Positions 52,858 through 63,028 of a DNA stretch of 64,000 nucleotides are shown in pieces. How positions within the stretch are numbered: position 1 is the first letter of the stretch; each line of letters starts with the position of its first letter. The translations under genes and the position numbers were made by a program. The notes under the pieces were generated by a model, which was given only the letters and a program-made list of their open reading frames with translations, was not told the origin of the DNA and made no database searches. The stretch spans positions 4,960,001-5,024,000 of the forward strand of contig CBDDLL010000001.1 in NCBI GenBank assembly GCA_965230625.1, given 5' to 3'. The DNA is from Saccharicrinis sp965230625 (GTDB taxonomy: Bacteria > Bacteroidota > Bacteroidia > Bacteroidales > Marinilabiliaceae).

Positions 52858-54165
52858 CTATAGTTTTTCTTGGTTAAATAATTGAAATATAGCTTTTGCT
52901 TTTAAAAGACATTCTGCATATTCTTTTTCAGCATTACTCTTTTCTGTAATGGCACTTCCAACCATAAAGGACAGGTATTTGTTGGTAGAATTATATAAAA
53001 GTGTGCGAATAACAACATTAAAATCAAAATCTCCATCAGGTTTAATATAACCTATCGCACCTGAATATAAACCTCTTTTTGTCTCTTCATACTTTTCAAT
53101 CAATTTCATTGCCCTAATTTTTGGCGCACCTGTCATTGAGCCGGCGGGATAAGAGGCTTTTATTGCATCAATTCCACTTTTATTGTCTTCTAATTGAGCT
53201 GTTACCGTTGATATCATCTGAAATACTTGTTTAAAAGGATATACTCCACATAACTCCTCAACCTCAACAGAACCTTTTTCAGCTATTCTGGATAAATCAT
53301 TTCGAACCAGATCTACAATCATAATATTTTCTGATCTCTCTTTAATATCAGATCTTAGATTTTCTTTTAGTTTAATATCATCATTAGGTCTCTCTCCTCT
53401 TTTAGAAGTTCCTTTTATAGGTTGACTAATAATTTTTTTAGCATGTTTTTTTACAAATCTTTCAGGGGATGCAGAAATAGCATATTTATCTTTAGTTTTA
53501 AAAAAACTAGAAAACGGCGTAGGCGATATATTTATCAATTGATCGTAAATATTGTAAGGATCTATCTCTGCATGGTCATTATAAAATTCCATACAATAAT
53601 TTAGTTCGTAAATATCACCTTTATAAATATGTTCAAGTATTCTATTTACCGATTGACAATACTTTTCCTTATTAACTCGAGCTTCAAAATGGATATCTTT
53701 GTTTTTTACAGGCTGATACTCTAATGATAAAATAGAATTAATTAAATGAATTGCATCATTATCACAATCTCTTTCTTCTAAAAAACCAACTTTCCAATTT
53801 CTTTCATGATTAATGATTACAAAACGAGGTTGAAAAAATAAAGCATTAGGAAAATTAAGACCATCATGATTTATTGAATAAAGTTTTTCTAAATCATTTT
53901 TTAAATCATACGTCCAAAAACCAAATAACCAATCCTGTATCTTATTCTGAATTTGACTTACATTCTCAAAACCACCTTCAACAACCTGGATCTGTTCTAA
54001 TCCAGCTAAACAGTCGTAGGAATGGTAATCAACTTTAGACTTATTATGATTATAATAACCGCAACTATCATATATAGCACCATGTTCTAATTGACTACAA
54101 TATTTCGCTAATTTTCTCTTAAATATTTCTGAATTATCTACTGTGAATGAAATAAACCTGCGCAT
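52858..54165 (-). CDS. pabB: Aminodeoxychorismate synthase component I
   Basis: The 435-residue protein has the chorismate-binding fold: F-S-S-F-F-K-T near 215, S-A-S-P-E-R-F near 227, Q-P-I-K-G-T near 242, M-I-V-D-L-V-R-N-D-L-S near 277, and S-M-T-G-A-P-K near 342. It aminates chorismate for folate synthesis. The anthranilate-synthase alternative is less likely given no trp neighbours and its length, but cannot be ruled out by sequence alone. The matching PabA/PabC genes are not nearby. It lies about 110 bases upstream of tilS on the same strand. Confidence 0.8.
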   Translation of the reverse strand: MRRFISFTVDNSEIFKRKLAKYCSQLEHGAIYDSCGYYNHNKSKVDYHSYDCLAGLEQIQVVEGGFENVSQIQNKIQDWLFGFWTYDLKNDLEKLYSINHDGLNFPNALFFQPRFVIINHERNWKVGFLEERDCDNDAIHLINSILSLEYQPVKNKDIHFEARVNKEKYCQSVNRILEHIYKGDIYELNYCMEFYNDHAEIDPYNIYDQLINISPTPFSSFFKTKDKYAISASPERFVKKHAKKIISQPIKGTSKRGERPNDDIKLKENLRSDIKERSENIMIVDLVRNDLSRIAEKGSVEVEELCGVYPFKQVFQMISTVTAQLEDNKSGIDAIKASYPAGSMTGAPKIRAMKLIEKYEETKRGLYSGAIGYIKPDGDFDFNVVIRTLLYNSTNKYLSFMVGSAITEKSNAEKEYAECLLKAKAIFQLFNQEKL

Positions 54166-54198
54166 GGCACAAATTTAAACGAATAATAATTAATTGGA

Positions 54199-54240
54199 TA
54201 GGATAAAAATAAAAAAAGCACCTGCAATAAAGCAGATGCT
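54199..54240 (-). terminator. Terminator of the peroxiredoxin gene
   Basis: AGCACCTGC (54217-54225) and GCAGATGCT (54232-54240) pair fully, with one G-U, on the minus strand, followed there by a run of U. It lies 25 bases after the ahpC stop. Confidence 0.75.
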
Positions 54241-54264
54241 TATTAAATTATACTATTACTATAA

Positions 54265-54897
54265 TTAGTTCTTACTTAAATATTCAGCAATTCCATCTTG
54301 AGTAGCCTTTAAACCTTCTTCCCCTGCATGCCAATCTGCTGGACAAACTTCTCCATTTTCTTCATTAAATTGCAATGCATCAACAATTCTAAGAGCTTCT
54401 TCTACACTACGCCCTAAAGGCATATCATTAACAACTTGGTGACGTACTACACCCTCTTTGTCAATTAAAAATAACCCTCTATAAGCCATTGGTGTACCTT
54501 CAAAAACCATTTGTCCCTCATCATTATAATCATACTCTCCTGCCAAAACATCATAGTTTTCAGAAATAGTCATTGAATTATCAGCAATTAATGGAAATTT
54601 CACTCCTTTTATACCACCATCCTTTTTCTCAGTTTGAAGCCATTTCCAATGCGAAAATGCAGAGTCAACAGAAACACCAACTACTTCTACGTTTCTTTTT
54701 TCGAAATCAGCTAGTTTGTCCTGAAATGCAATAATTTCCGTTGGACAAACAAATGTAAAATCTGCCGGATAAAAGAATAAGATAACATACTTTTTACCTA
54801 CAAATTGATCAAGAGAAAAATTCTCAACTATTTCACCACCTTTTACTACAGCTTCTGCTTTAAAATCTGGTGCTTTTTTTCCAACTAATACTGCCAT
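54265..54897 (-). CDS. ahpC: 2-Cys peroxiredoxin (AhpC type)
   Basis: The 210-residue protein has the peroxidatic cysteine C51 in F-T-F-V-C-P-T-E and the resolving cysteine in E-V-C-P-A-D-W about 26 residues from the C-terminus. It reduces hydrogen peroxide and organic peroxides. The common partner AhpF is not adjacent. A good promoter lies upstream and a terminator downstream, so it is transcribed alone. Confidence 0.95.
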   Translation of the reverse strand: MAVLVGKKAPDFKAEAVVKGGEIVENFSLDQFVGKKYVILFFYPADFTFVCPTEIIAFQDKLADFEKRNVEVVGVSVDSAFSHWKWLQTEKKDGGIKGVKFPLIADNSMTISENYDVLAGEYDYNDEGQMVFEGTPMAYRGLFLIDKEGVVRHQVVNDMPLGRSVEEALRIVDALQFNEENGEVCPADWHAGEEGLKATQDGIAEYLSKN

Positions 54898-54952
54898 AAT
54901 GTTAAAATTTGTTTATAATGTTTTGTAAAACTATTGATTACTGTCTCTCAAA

Positions 54953-54983
54953 CAAAAGTAAGATTAAAATGTTTTTGAACAAA
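54953..54983 (-). promoter_or_regulatory. Promoter of ahpC
   Basis: On the minus strand TTTG (54983-54980) is 19 bases from TACTTTTG (54960-54953), a near-perfect match to the Bacteroidota promoter. The start codon is 55 bases downstream, leaving room for regulatory sites; I see no specific operator. Confidence 0.7.
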
Positions 54984-55105
54984 GTTTTTGGTATTTTATT
55001 ACCTTATTACTCACTTACTCATTAATCCCTAACTACATGCACATTACAATAAATCAACAACCAAAAACAAACTTATTTTTTTTGATATTTGACATTTTCT
55101 TAACC

Positions 55106-56341
55106 TTAACAATTACTTTCTTCAACTGATAGTTCTATAATTTTTAATATAACATCTACTGCCTTTTGCATACTTTCCAAAGGAATAAATTCGAACCTTC
55201 CATGAAAATTATGTCCTCCAGCAAAAATATTTGGCGTTGATAATCCCATATAAGATAAACGAGCCCCATCAGTTCCACCTCTAATTGGTTTAATATTAGG
55301 AGACACACCTACTTCTTCCATTGCTCTTTTAGCTCTATCAACAATATATATAACAGGCTCTACCTTTTCACGCATATTATAATATTGATCTTTAATATCT
55401 ATATCCACGGTTCCATCTCCATATTCTGCATTAAGTTTCCTGGTAAGATGAGCTATTTCCTTTTTACGATCTTCGAACCGATCTTTTCTAAAATCTCTAA
55501 TAATGTAGGTTAATTCACTTTTTTCAACCTCGCCTTTAAACGACATTAAATGATAAAAACCCTCATAACCAGATGTATGCTCTGGTGTTTCTACCCTTGG
55601 AAGCATCGAAATTATTTGGTTTGCAATACGAATTGAATTACGCATTTTATTTTTTGCATAACCTGGATGAACACTTCTTCCTAAAACAGTAATTTTAGCA
55701 ATCGCAGCATTAAAGTTTTCGTACTCCAACTCTCCTATTTCTCCTCCATCCATAGTATAAGCATATGATGCACCAAACTTCTCCACATTAAAATAATCTG
55801 CTCCAGCACCAATCTCCTCATCCGGAGTAAATCCAATTCTTATTTTACCATGTTTTATCTCAGGGTGGTTAATTAGGTATTCTGCAGCCGTAACAATTTC
55901 AGCTACCCCCGCCTTATCATCTGCCCCAAGCAAAGTAGTTCCATCTGTTGTAATTAAAGTTTGACCAACATACCTTTTCATTTCTGGAAAATCGGTCGTT
56001 TCCATTACTATATTTTCCTCTCTATTTAATACAATATCATTCCCATCATAATTTTCTACTATTTGTGGATTTACATTCTTCCCTGTAAAATCGGGGCTTG
56101 TATCCACATGCGCAATAAAACCAATAACAGGAATATCCTCATCTATATTTGAAGGAATAGTAGCCATAACATAGCCATTATCATCCAATTCTACTTCGTC
56201 TAAACCAATCTCTTTAAGTTCTTTAACTAATTGCTGCGAAAACATCATTTGTCCAGGTGTAGATGGCGTCAAACCTGTATCTGCATCAGATTGAGTATCG
56301 ATGGCTACATACTTAAGAAATCTATCTTTAATATCTATCAT
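55106..56341 (-). CDS. pepT: Peptidase T (tripeptide aminopeptidase)
   Basis: From ATG 56341 (M-I-D-I-K-D-R-F-L-K-Y) the product is 411 residues; an upstream in-frame start would add 8. The M20 metallopeptidase features are clear: H-V-D-T-S near 79, D-D-K-A-G near 140, D-E-E-I-G-A-G near 174, and G-G-T-D-G-A-R-L near 355. It removes N-terminal residues of tripeptides with two zinc ions. It lies downstream of proS but separated by that gene's terminator. Confidence 0.95.
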   Translation of the reverse strand: MIDIKDRFLKYVAIDTQSDADTGLTPSTPGQMMFSQQLVKELKEIGLDEVELDDNGYVMATIPSNIDEDIPVIGFIAHVDTSPDFTGKNVNPQIVENYDGNDIVLNREENIVMETTDFPEMKRYVGQTLITTDGTTLLGADDKAGVAEIVTAAEYLINHPEIKHGKIRIGFTPDEEIGAGADYFNVEKFGASYAYTMDGGEIGELEYENFNAAIAKITVLGRSVHPGYAKNKMRNSIRIANQIISMLPRVETPEHTSGYEGFYHLMSFKGEVEKSELTYIIRDFRKDRFEDRKKEIAHLTRKLNAEYGDGTVDIDIKDQYYNMREKVEPVIYIVDRAKRAMEEVGVSPNIKPIRGGTDGARLSYMGLSTPNIFAGGHNFHGRFEFIPLESMQKAVDVILKIIELSVEESNC

Positions 56342-56389
56342 AATTATTTCAAATAAAAATAACATCTAAAATTAGATGTTAATCGATCA

Positions 56390-56425
56390 AAAACAAAAAG
56401 GGGAAGCCAATTTTTGCCTCCCCTT
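56390..56425 (-). terminator. Terminator downstream of proS
   Basis: AAGGGGAAGCC and GCCTCCCCTT (56398-56425) form a stem that is fully paired only on the minus strand (a G-U pair replaces an A-C mismatch), and U-rich sequence follows. It lies about 175 bases after the proS stop. Confidence 0.65.
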
Positions 56426-56600
56426 GATAAATATCATAATAATTGATGTAGTTTATGTGATAAATGTTAGTTTTTCAAATAAGTGATTTATAAATGTGAA
56501 AATTATTCTGAAGCATTGAAGCCACTTTTTTTCTGTAACTAATTTTATACAAAATATAAATTATCTCCACTTCTCGCATTTTAAATTAAAAACTAACTAA

Positions 56601-58076
56601 TTAGTATGCTTTTGCAAACAATACTTTTTGCTCCGAAGGTTCACCAGTAACCATACATTTACCTGGAACTTTCTCTCCATTTAATGGAATACACCTGATA
56701 GTAGCTTTGGTTTCATCTTTAATTTTTTGTTCAATTTCAGATGATCCGTTCCAATGCGCTAATACAAATCCACCTTTCTCTTCTAAAACCTCTTTAAACT
56801 CATCATATGTCTCTACTTCAGTTGTATTTTGCTCTCTAAACACCAATGCCTTTTTGTATATGTTTTCCTGAATAGTATCTAATAATTCTGCTACATAATT
56901 ATCTACACCATCAATTGAAACAACTTCTTTTGTTAAAGTATCTCTTCTAGCAACTTCAACAGTATTATTTTCAATATCTCTTGGCCCTACAGCTAAACGA
57001 ACAGGTATTCCCTGCAATTCATATTGAGCAAACTTCCAACCTGGTTTTCTATTATCACTATCATCAAACTTAACAGATATACCTTTTTGCTTCAATTTAA
57101 CAACTACTTCATTTACTACAGAAGATATCTTTTCTAAATCTTCCTGACTCTTATAAATTGGTACAATTGCCACCTGAATTGGAGCCAATTTGGGAGGAAG
57201 TACTAATCCAAAATCATCAGAATGCGCCATAATTAATGCACCCATCAATCTAGTCGACACTCCCCATGATGTAGCCCAAACATAATCCTCTTTACCTTCT
57301 TTACTAGCAAACTTAACATCAAAAGCTTTTGCAAAATTCTGACCCAAAAAGTGAGATGTCCCTGATTGTAAAGCTTTCCCATCTTGCATCAGAGCTTCTA
57401 TTGTATAAGTCTCCAACGCTCCAGCAAAACGTTCATTTTCAGTTTTAAATCCCTGAACTACTGGCACCCCCATAAACTTCTCAGCAAAATCGGCATATAC
57501 TTGTATCATGGTTTCAGTTTCTTCCATAGCCTCCTCCTTTGTAGCATGTGCTGTATGACCTTCTTGCCATAAAAATTCAGCTGTGCGAAGAAAAAGGCGT
57601 GTTCTCATCTCCCATCTTACCACATTCGCCCATTGATTACATTTAATAGGCAAATCTCTATATGATTGAATCCAATTTTTATAAGTATTCCATATAATTG
57701 TTTCCGATGTTGGTCGAACAATTAATTCCTCTTCCAATTTTGCATCTGGATCAACTACAACACCGTTACCGTCAGGATCGTTTTTTAGACGATAATGAGT
57801 TACTACTGCACATTCCTTAGCAAATCCTTCCACGTGATCAGCTTCTTTACTAAAAAATGACTTAGGAATAAACAAGGGAAAGTATGCATTAACATGTCCG
57901 GTATCCTTAAACATTTTATCTAATTCTTGCTGCATTTTTTCCCAGATTGCATATCCATATGGTTTTATAACCATGCATCCTCGCACAGCAGAATTTTCTG
58001 CCAAATCAGCCTTGATAACTAACTCGTTATACCATTGCGAGTAATCATCACTCCTTTTTGTTAATCCTTTTGCCAT
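56601..58076 (-). CDS. proS: Prolyl-tRNA synthetase, type 3 (ProS3)
   Basis: The 491-residue protein is the short archaeal/eukaryotic-type ProRS: class II motif 2 near residues 150-170 (R-W-E-M-R-T-R-L-F-L-R, E-F-L-W-Q-E-G-H-T-A-H), the anticodon-binding domain with V-A-I-V-P-I-Y near 305, and a C-terminus ending K-A-Y. The bacterial insertion domain is absent. It charges tRNA-Pro. It is single with its own distant terminator. Confidence 0.95.
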   Translation of the reverse strand: MAKGLTKRSDDYSQWYNELVIKADLAENSAVRGCMVIKPYGYAIWEKMQQELDKMFKDTGHVNAYFPLFIPKSFFSKEADHVEGFAKECAVVTHYRLKNDPDGNGVVVDPDAKLEEELIVRPTSETIIWNTYKNWIQSYRDLPIKCNQWANVVRWEMRTRLFLRTAEFLWQEGHTAHATKEEAMEETETMIQVYADFAEKFMGVPVVQGFKTENERFAGALETYTIEALMQDGKALQSGTSHFLGQNFAKAFDVKFASKEGKEDYVWATSWGVSTRLMGALIMAHSDDFGLVLPPKLAPIQVAIVPIYKSQEDLEKISSVVNEVVVKLKQKGISVKFDDSDNRKPGWKFAQYELQGIPVRLAVGPRDIENNTVEVARRDTLTKEVVSIDGVDNYVAELLDTIQENIYKKALVFREQNTTEVETYDEFKEVLEEKGGFVLAHWNGSSEIEQKIKDETKATIRCIPLNGEKVPGKCMVTGEPSEQKVLFAKAY

Positions 58077-58485
58077 TTATTTAGTATGTTAATTCTATAA
58101 AACAAAAAAACTGAAATAATCAGCTTTTTATTGCCTAACCTAAAAAAGTAAAATTTTCTATTTAAAAGAAACGCCAAAATAACAAAAAATCATGCATATT
58201 TCTTAGTATGTTATAATAAAATATCTAGCAAAAAGTAGAATATCTTAGTCAATAACAGTACGTAAATTCATATAATACATACGAAACAAATATTTAATCT
58301 AAATTTGTTAATTTTTGTAAAAATAGTACATTGCAGGTTTATATTATGGTACACTTATTGCAAGATATAATTACAAATAAGCATTTATTTACATATTTGA
58401 CATGTTTATACTCAGGAATTGCTATTTTGGTAATATTTTTGATTATTTCTGCTCAAATATCTTGGTATCATAAAAAAATTGCGCC
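58077..58485. other. AT-rich intergenic region between divergent genes
   Basis: Apart from leaders of proS and the lipoprotein, a hydrophobic stretch (A-I-L-V-I-F-L-I-I-S-A) overlaps the start of the next gene in another frame, but no in-frame ATG opens it. I see no hairpin. Confidence 0.35.
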
Positions 58486-59982
58486 ATGAAAAATATTATT
58501 TACACATTTATCGTAATCACATTTATTCTTTCAGGATGTGCTACCCAACAATCATATACTTCGGGTGTATATGCGGATGATCTTTACTACACTCCTTCGG
58601 ATAAACCCATATCTGTTGCTGAAAACTATTCTTCTTTGCCTAAGCCGGATAAAATGATCAAAAAAGAGGAGAACAAAAGATATTCTTCCTTAAAGAGTGA
58701 CTATAATACTTCAACAAGAGCAAAAGAACAAGAAGATTTAAGAGATTTTTCTCAAATTCAAGAGGAATATACTAGTTTGCTTACAAATGATTCGATTGTG
58801 GAAGTTGATACCCTTTTATTTTACGATGATAAAACAGGATATTGGGTAAATGAGTTTAATGGTTCACAAATGGATAAAGATTATGCTGAAAGGTTAGCTC
58901 GTTTTCATGGTCCATTTAGAGGAATTCCTTATTGGTCGCCATTGTATGAAGAAATAATATTTGGTAGTGGCTTCGATTACAACGTATATGTTGACGGTGA
59001 TTATGCAATTGTGGTACCCGAATGGCATAGTCCATATTATTGGGATTGGCGATTTGGCAGACCATATAGTAGATATGGATATTATAGCAATTTCTGGTGG
59101 AATGACTATTGGTGTGATTGGGGATATCCATACCACTATACAGCATGGGGATATCCTTATCATGGACATGGTTATCACTATCACAATATTTGTTATCCAA
59201 ATTATCATGGTTCATATTATTATGGTTCTAACCATTCTAATACTAGAAAACCTAGAAATAATTATACAAATTCTACATATAGAAGTAGTAGACAAGCTGC
59301 TCAAAACAATTCAAGTACATCAAGCCGAATTGCTAATAATGCATCTAAATCAAGTAATTTAAGTTCAGGTTCATCCAGAGCAGCCCTTCAATCAAGAGCT
59401 AATAGTGCTAGATCCACAAGAGCATCTTATAATCCTGTAAATAAAAGTTCAACTTCAAAATCTAGATACAATTCTTCAACCAGTAGTAGAAGCTCATATA
59501 CTCCAACTTATAATAATAGTTCGAGATATAGTACTACTACAAGAAGTAGTTATAACAGATCAAATAGGACATCTAGTTCTTCATCAAATAGATCCTCAAA
59601 TAATTCATATAATAGCAGAAGTTCGAGAAGTTATAATTCACCTAATAATTCTAGTAATAAAAGCTCCTCTTCTTATAGTAATTCATCTAGAAGAAGCTCT
59701 TCTAATAGAAGTTATAACACAGGTAGTTCGTCTAGCAGAAGCTCGTCTAACAGAAGTTATAGTACTGGAAGTTCAAGAGCAAGAAGTTCAAGCTATAGAA
59801 GTGGTAGTTCATCATCCCGTTCATATACCCCTTCCTACAAAAGCAGTTCAAGATCTTCAGGATCATCTTCAAGCTACTCTGGATCAAGCAGTAGATCATC
59901 TAGTTCTGGATCTAGTAGTCGTTCAAGTTCAGGAAGTAGTAGATCTAGTAGCAGTAGTAGGTCTAGCAGAAGTAGTAGGTAA
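58486..59982 (+). CDS. Lipoprotein with a 250-residue Ser/Arg-rich low-complexity tail
   Basis: The 498-residue protein has a lipoprotein signal peptide ending I-L-S-G-C (Cys18). Residues 40-160 are a folded-looking acidic part, 160-240 are Tyr/Trp/His-rich (S-P-Y-Y-W-D-W-R, P-Y-H-Y-T-A-W-G-Y-P-Y), and from about 245 to the end there are almost only Ser, Arg, Tyr, Asn and Thr (e.g. S-S-S-R-S-S-S-N-R-S-Y). The tail is strongly basic and disordered. No family is recognised. It is followed 68 bases later by a porin gene, which may share its transcript. Confidence 0.6.
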   Translation: MKNIIYTFIVITFILSGCATQQSYTSGVYADDLYYTPSDKPISVAENYSSLPKPDKMIKKEENKRYSSLKSDYNTSTRAKEQEDLRDFSQIQEEYTSLLTNDSIVEVDTLLFYDDKTGYWVNEFNGSQMDKDYAERLARFHGPFRGIPYWSPLYEEIIFGSGFDYNVYVDGDYAIVVPEWHSPYYWDWRFGRPYSRYGYYSNFWWNDYWCDWGYPYHYTAWGYPYHGHGYHYHNICYPNYHGSYYYGSNHSNTRKPRNNYTNSTYRSSRQAAQNNSSTSSRIANNASKSSNLSSGSSRAALQSRANSARSTRASYNPVNKSSTSKSRYNSSTSSRSSYTPTYNNSSRYSTTTRSSYNRSNRTSSSSSNRSSNNSYNSRSSRSYNSPNNSSNKSSSSYSNSSRRSSSNRSYNTGSSSSRSSSNRSYSTGSSRARSSSYRSGSSSSRSYTPSYKSSSRSSGSSSSYSGSSSRSSSSGSSSRSSSGSSRSSSSSRSSRSSR

Positions 59983-60050
59983 TCAATTACTTCTTAACTA
60001 AACCTAGTATAATAATATAGCAATTAAAAGTTACACAAAATACAATAATT

Positions 60051-61646
60051 ATGAATAGCATTAAATTATTGGTTGGAATGGTATTGTCTATTTTTACAAC
60101 AATACTTTATGGACAAAATTATGAAGATATCTTAAGATACTCTCAAACTCAGTACTCAGGTACTGCTCGTTCTATGTCAATGGGAAATGCCTTTGGATCA
60201 TTAGGGGGCGATTTTAGTGCACTTGGAATTAATCCGGCTGGAATTGGAACATACAGATCTTCTGAATTTAGTTTAACTCCATCACTTATTCTAAACTCTA
60301 CTGAAAGTAACTTAAATGGGAATAGAACCGATGATAACAAAACCACTTTTACGATTAATCAAGTTGGTTTTGTTGGTACTTACCGACCAATACGAGAGGT
60401 TCAAAAAGGTATAGTTAGTTCGCATTTTGCCATTGGATATAGTCGTAATAATAACTTCAATTATAACTCAATGGCATTCGCAAGGAATGTAACAACATCT
60501 ATGACAGATTTCTTTACTTCCGATGCGAGGGGAATTCCACCCGAAAATTTAGAACGTATTGGAAACTTGGCAAGTCTAGCATTCAATTCATATTTAATGG
60601 ACTACAACCAAGATAATGATATTTATAATGCTTATACTAAGATAAATGAAAGGTTTGATCAAACAAGAGTATTCGAAAAAGAAGGATATGCAGGAGAAAT
60701 TAATTTAACTGCGGGTACTAATATTAGTAATACTTTATTACTTGGAATTAGTGTTAATTTTACAATGTTACGCTATAAAGAAACATCAAATTATTTTGAA
60801 TTATTTAGTCCCGACAACGATTATAACGAAAATGTCTTTGATAGATATACAGTCCAAAACTCTCTAGATGTTTCGGGAAATGGTGTTAATTTAAAAATTG
60901 GAGCAATAATTAAGCCTATAAATCAATTAAGATTAGGTTTAGCTTATCATTCGCCAACCTGGTATAATATTGAAGAAGATTATGGATCAAGAATTGATGC
61001 TATTTTCTTTAATGATATAGTTGATAGTGATGACAACTCTATTGGTAAAGAAACATTTGCCCAAAATTATGGAGATAATTTAAATTCTTATGATTACAAA
61101 ATGAATACTCCAGGTAAATTTATTGCTAGTGCCTCTTATATATTTGGTAAAAAAGCCATTTTGAGTTTTGATTATGAATACATGAATTTTTCAAATGCAA
61201 AATTCAACTCTAACACTAGAAATTACAATGACTTAACAAGTATAAGAGAACAAAATGATAATATTAAAAGAACATTTACAAGTACCAATAACTTTAGAAC
61301 AGGTATCGAATATAGAGTAACCCAACAGATTAGTTTGAGAGGTGGCTATTCACTTCAAGCTTCTCCCTTTAAAAGTAACAATAACCATTCTTTTGACACT
61401 TTACATGGGATTCAAAATCTATCAGATATTAAAAATAATTATCAACTAAGTAGTTATAGTGCTGGTATTGGATTTAGAGATAAAAATTACTTTGTTGATA
61501 TTGCATATAGATTATCGGCATATGACAACAGTTATTTTAATTATAATTGGCCTTCTGATGTAAATACAGACTTAGATTCCCCGCCACAGACTAATGTTAA
61601 AACCCAAGACCATTATGCAACTATTACAATTGGTTGGAAGTTTTAA
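60051..61646 (+). CDS. FadL/OmpP1-family outer-membrane porin
   Basis: The 531-residue protein has a signal peptide (about 21 residues, ending L-Y-G-Q) and the family start A-R-S-M-S-M-G-N-A-F-G-S-L-G-G-D near 43, followed by S-A-L-G-I-N-P-A-G-I-G near 62, which form the hatch and first strands. The rest is barrel-like with final strand Y-A-T-I-T-I-G-W-K-F. Members transport hydrophobic compounds, or serve as PorV-type barrels in Bacteroidota. The substrate is not predictable. Confidence 0.8.
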   Translation: MNSIKLLVGMVLSIFTTILYGQNYEDILRYSQTQYSGTARSMSMGNAFGSLGGDFSALGINPAGIGTYRSSEFSLTPSLILNSTESNLNGNRTDDNKTTFTINQVGFVGTYRPIREVQKGIVSSHFAIGYSRNNNFNYNSMAFARNVTTSMTDFFTSDARGIPPENLERIGNLASLAFNSYLMDYNQDNDIYNAYTKINERFDQTRVFEKEGYAGEINLTAGTNISNTLLLGISVNFTMLRYKETSNYFELFSPDNDYNENVFDRYTVQNSLDVSGNGVNLKIGAIIKPINQLRLGLAYHSPTWYNIEEDYGSRIDAIFFNDIVDSDDNSIGKETFAQNYGDNLNSYDYKMNTPGKFIASASYIFGKKAILSFDYEYMNFSNAKFNSNTRNYNDLTSIREQNDNIKRTFTSTNNFRTGIEYRVTQQISLRGGYSLQASPFKSNNNHSFDTLHGIQNLSDIKNNYQLSSYSAGIGFRDKNYFVDIAYRLSAYDNSYFNYNWPSDVNTDLDSPPQTNVKTQDHYATITIGWKF

Positions 61647-61671
61647 TTAAGACAAAATAAACACCAAACAA

Positions 61672-61706
61672 AACACCCAATGTTCTTTTGACCATTGGGT
61701 GTTTTT
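61672..61706. terminator. Bidirectional terminator between the porin and cysN
   Basis: AACACCCAATG (61672-61682) and CATTGGGTGTT (61693-61703) form a perfect stem. T-rich tails lie on both sides, so it ends both the porin and cysN transcripts. Confidence 0.85.
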
Positions 61707-61728
61707 GTTTAATAATATTATTAATAAA

Positions 61729-63000
61729 CTATATAATCATTCCTGCAGCAACTGTTTCGTTTGTTCCTTCGTCTACTAATATTACACTTCCCGTAATTCT
61801 GTTTGTTGGGTAAGCGTCAACATGCAACGGTTTAGTAACTCTTAAACTAATTTTAGCAATATCGTTCATCTCTACCGTTAAATCATCTGCAGTTTGCTCT
61901 AAAGTGTTAATGTTCATTTTATGCTGAACACCGGTTACCATACAACGTGCTTCCGCTGAGGTATGTCTGATTACATACTTACCTCTTGGGACAAGATTAC
62001 GTTCATTGAACCAACATACCATCACTTCTAAATCTTGAGTTGTTTGTGGTAAATCATCTGACTTAACCAACATATCTCCCCTACTAATATCAATCTCATC
62101 TTCCAACGTAATTGTTACCGACTGCGGTGCAAATGCTTCTTGAAGAGTGTCCTCAAAGAAATCGATACTTTTCACCTTAGAGGTAAACCCTGATGGTAAC
62201 ACAGTAATTGGATCTCCAACTTTTACAGCTCCGCTAGCAATTCTTCCCGCATATCCTCTATAATCTGGAAATTCAGTTGATTGAGGGCGAACTACATACT
62301 GAACAGGAAATCTGAAATCGTCATGGTTTATATCACTACTAATATGAATATTCTCTAACAAGTGCAATAAGGTTGGTCCTTGATACCAATCCATTTTCTC
62401 AGAACGCTCCACAACGTTATCTCCATGCAGTGCACTTATAGGTACATATCTGATATCTTTTACACTTAGTTTTGATGAAAATGCATCAATATCACTCTTA
62501 ATTTTTTCAAATCTCTCCTCGCTATAATCTGCCAAATCCATTTTATTTATACAAAAAATAACATGAGGGATTTGTAATTGCGAAGCAATATATGAATGAC
62601 GTAGTGTTTGTTCTAATACTCCATGGCGTGCATCTACAAGTATTATAGCCACATTAGCTGTACTCGCTCCTGTAACCATATTTCGTGTATACTGAATATG
62701 TCCTGGAGTATCTGCAATAATAAACTTACGTTTTGGAGTAGCAAAATAGCGATAAGCTACATCAATGGTTATACCCTGCTCTCTTTCGGCACGTAACCCA
62801 TCTGTTAATAAAGCCAGATTTACTTCTTCATTTCCTATACGTTCACTAGCTCTTTCAATAGCCTCCATTTGATCCTCAAAAATGGCTTTACTATCGTATA
62901 ATAAACGTCCTATCAAAGTACTTTTTCCGTCATCAACACTACCTGCAGTGGTGAAGCGTAAAAGCTCCATGTTTAAATATCCTGAATTTTTATCGCTCAT
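61729..63000 (-). CDS. cysN: Sulfate adenylyltransferase subunit 1 (GTPase)
   Basis: The 423-residue protein is an EF-Tu-like GTPase: G-S-V-D-D-G-K-S-T-L near residue 15-24, D-T-P-G-H near 94, and N-K-M-D near 150. It couples GTP hydrolysis to adenylylation of sulfate by CysD. No CysC (APS kinase) domain is fused at the C-terminus. It follows cysD by 28 bases. Confidence 0.95.
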   Translation of the reverse strand: MSDKNSGYLNMELLRFTTAGSVDDGKSTLIGRLLYDSKAIFEDQMEAIERASERIGNEEVNLALLTDGLRAEREQGITIDVAYRYFATPKRKFIIADTPGHIQYTRNMVTGASTANVAIILVDARHGVLEQTLRHSYIASQLQIPHVIFCINKMDLADYSEERFEKIKSDIDAFSSKLSVKDIRYVPISALHGDNVVERSEKMDWYQGPTLLHLLENIHISSDINHDDFRFPVQYVVRPQSTEFPDYRGYAGRIASGAVKVGDPITVLPSGFTSKVKSIDFFEDTLQEAFAPQSVTITLEDEIDISRGDMLVKSDDLPQTTQDLEVMVCWFNERNLVPRGKYVIRHTSAEARCMVTGVQHKMNINTLEQTADDLTVEMNDIAKISLRVTKPLHVDAYPTNRITGSVILVDEGTNETVAAGMII

Positions 63001-63028
63001 AATAATTTAAAATCCTAAGTAATATTGA

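Noticed and set aside
58380..58489. Possible small membrane peptide overlapping the Ser/Arg-rich lipoprotein start
   Set aside because: The hydrophobic frame ends with TGA overlapping the ATG, but it opens only after a stop and has no ATG; an ATG at 58347 is in another frame.
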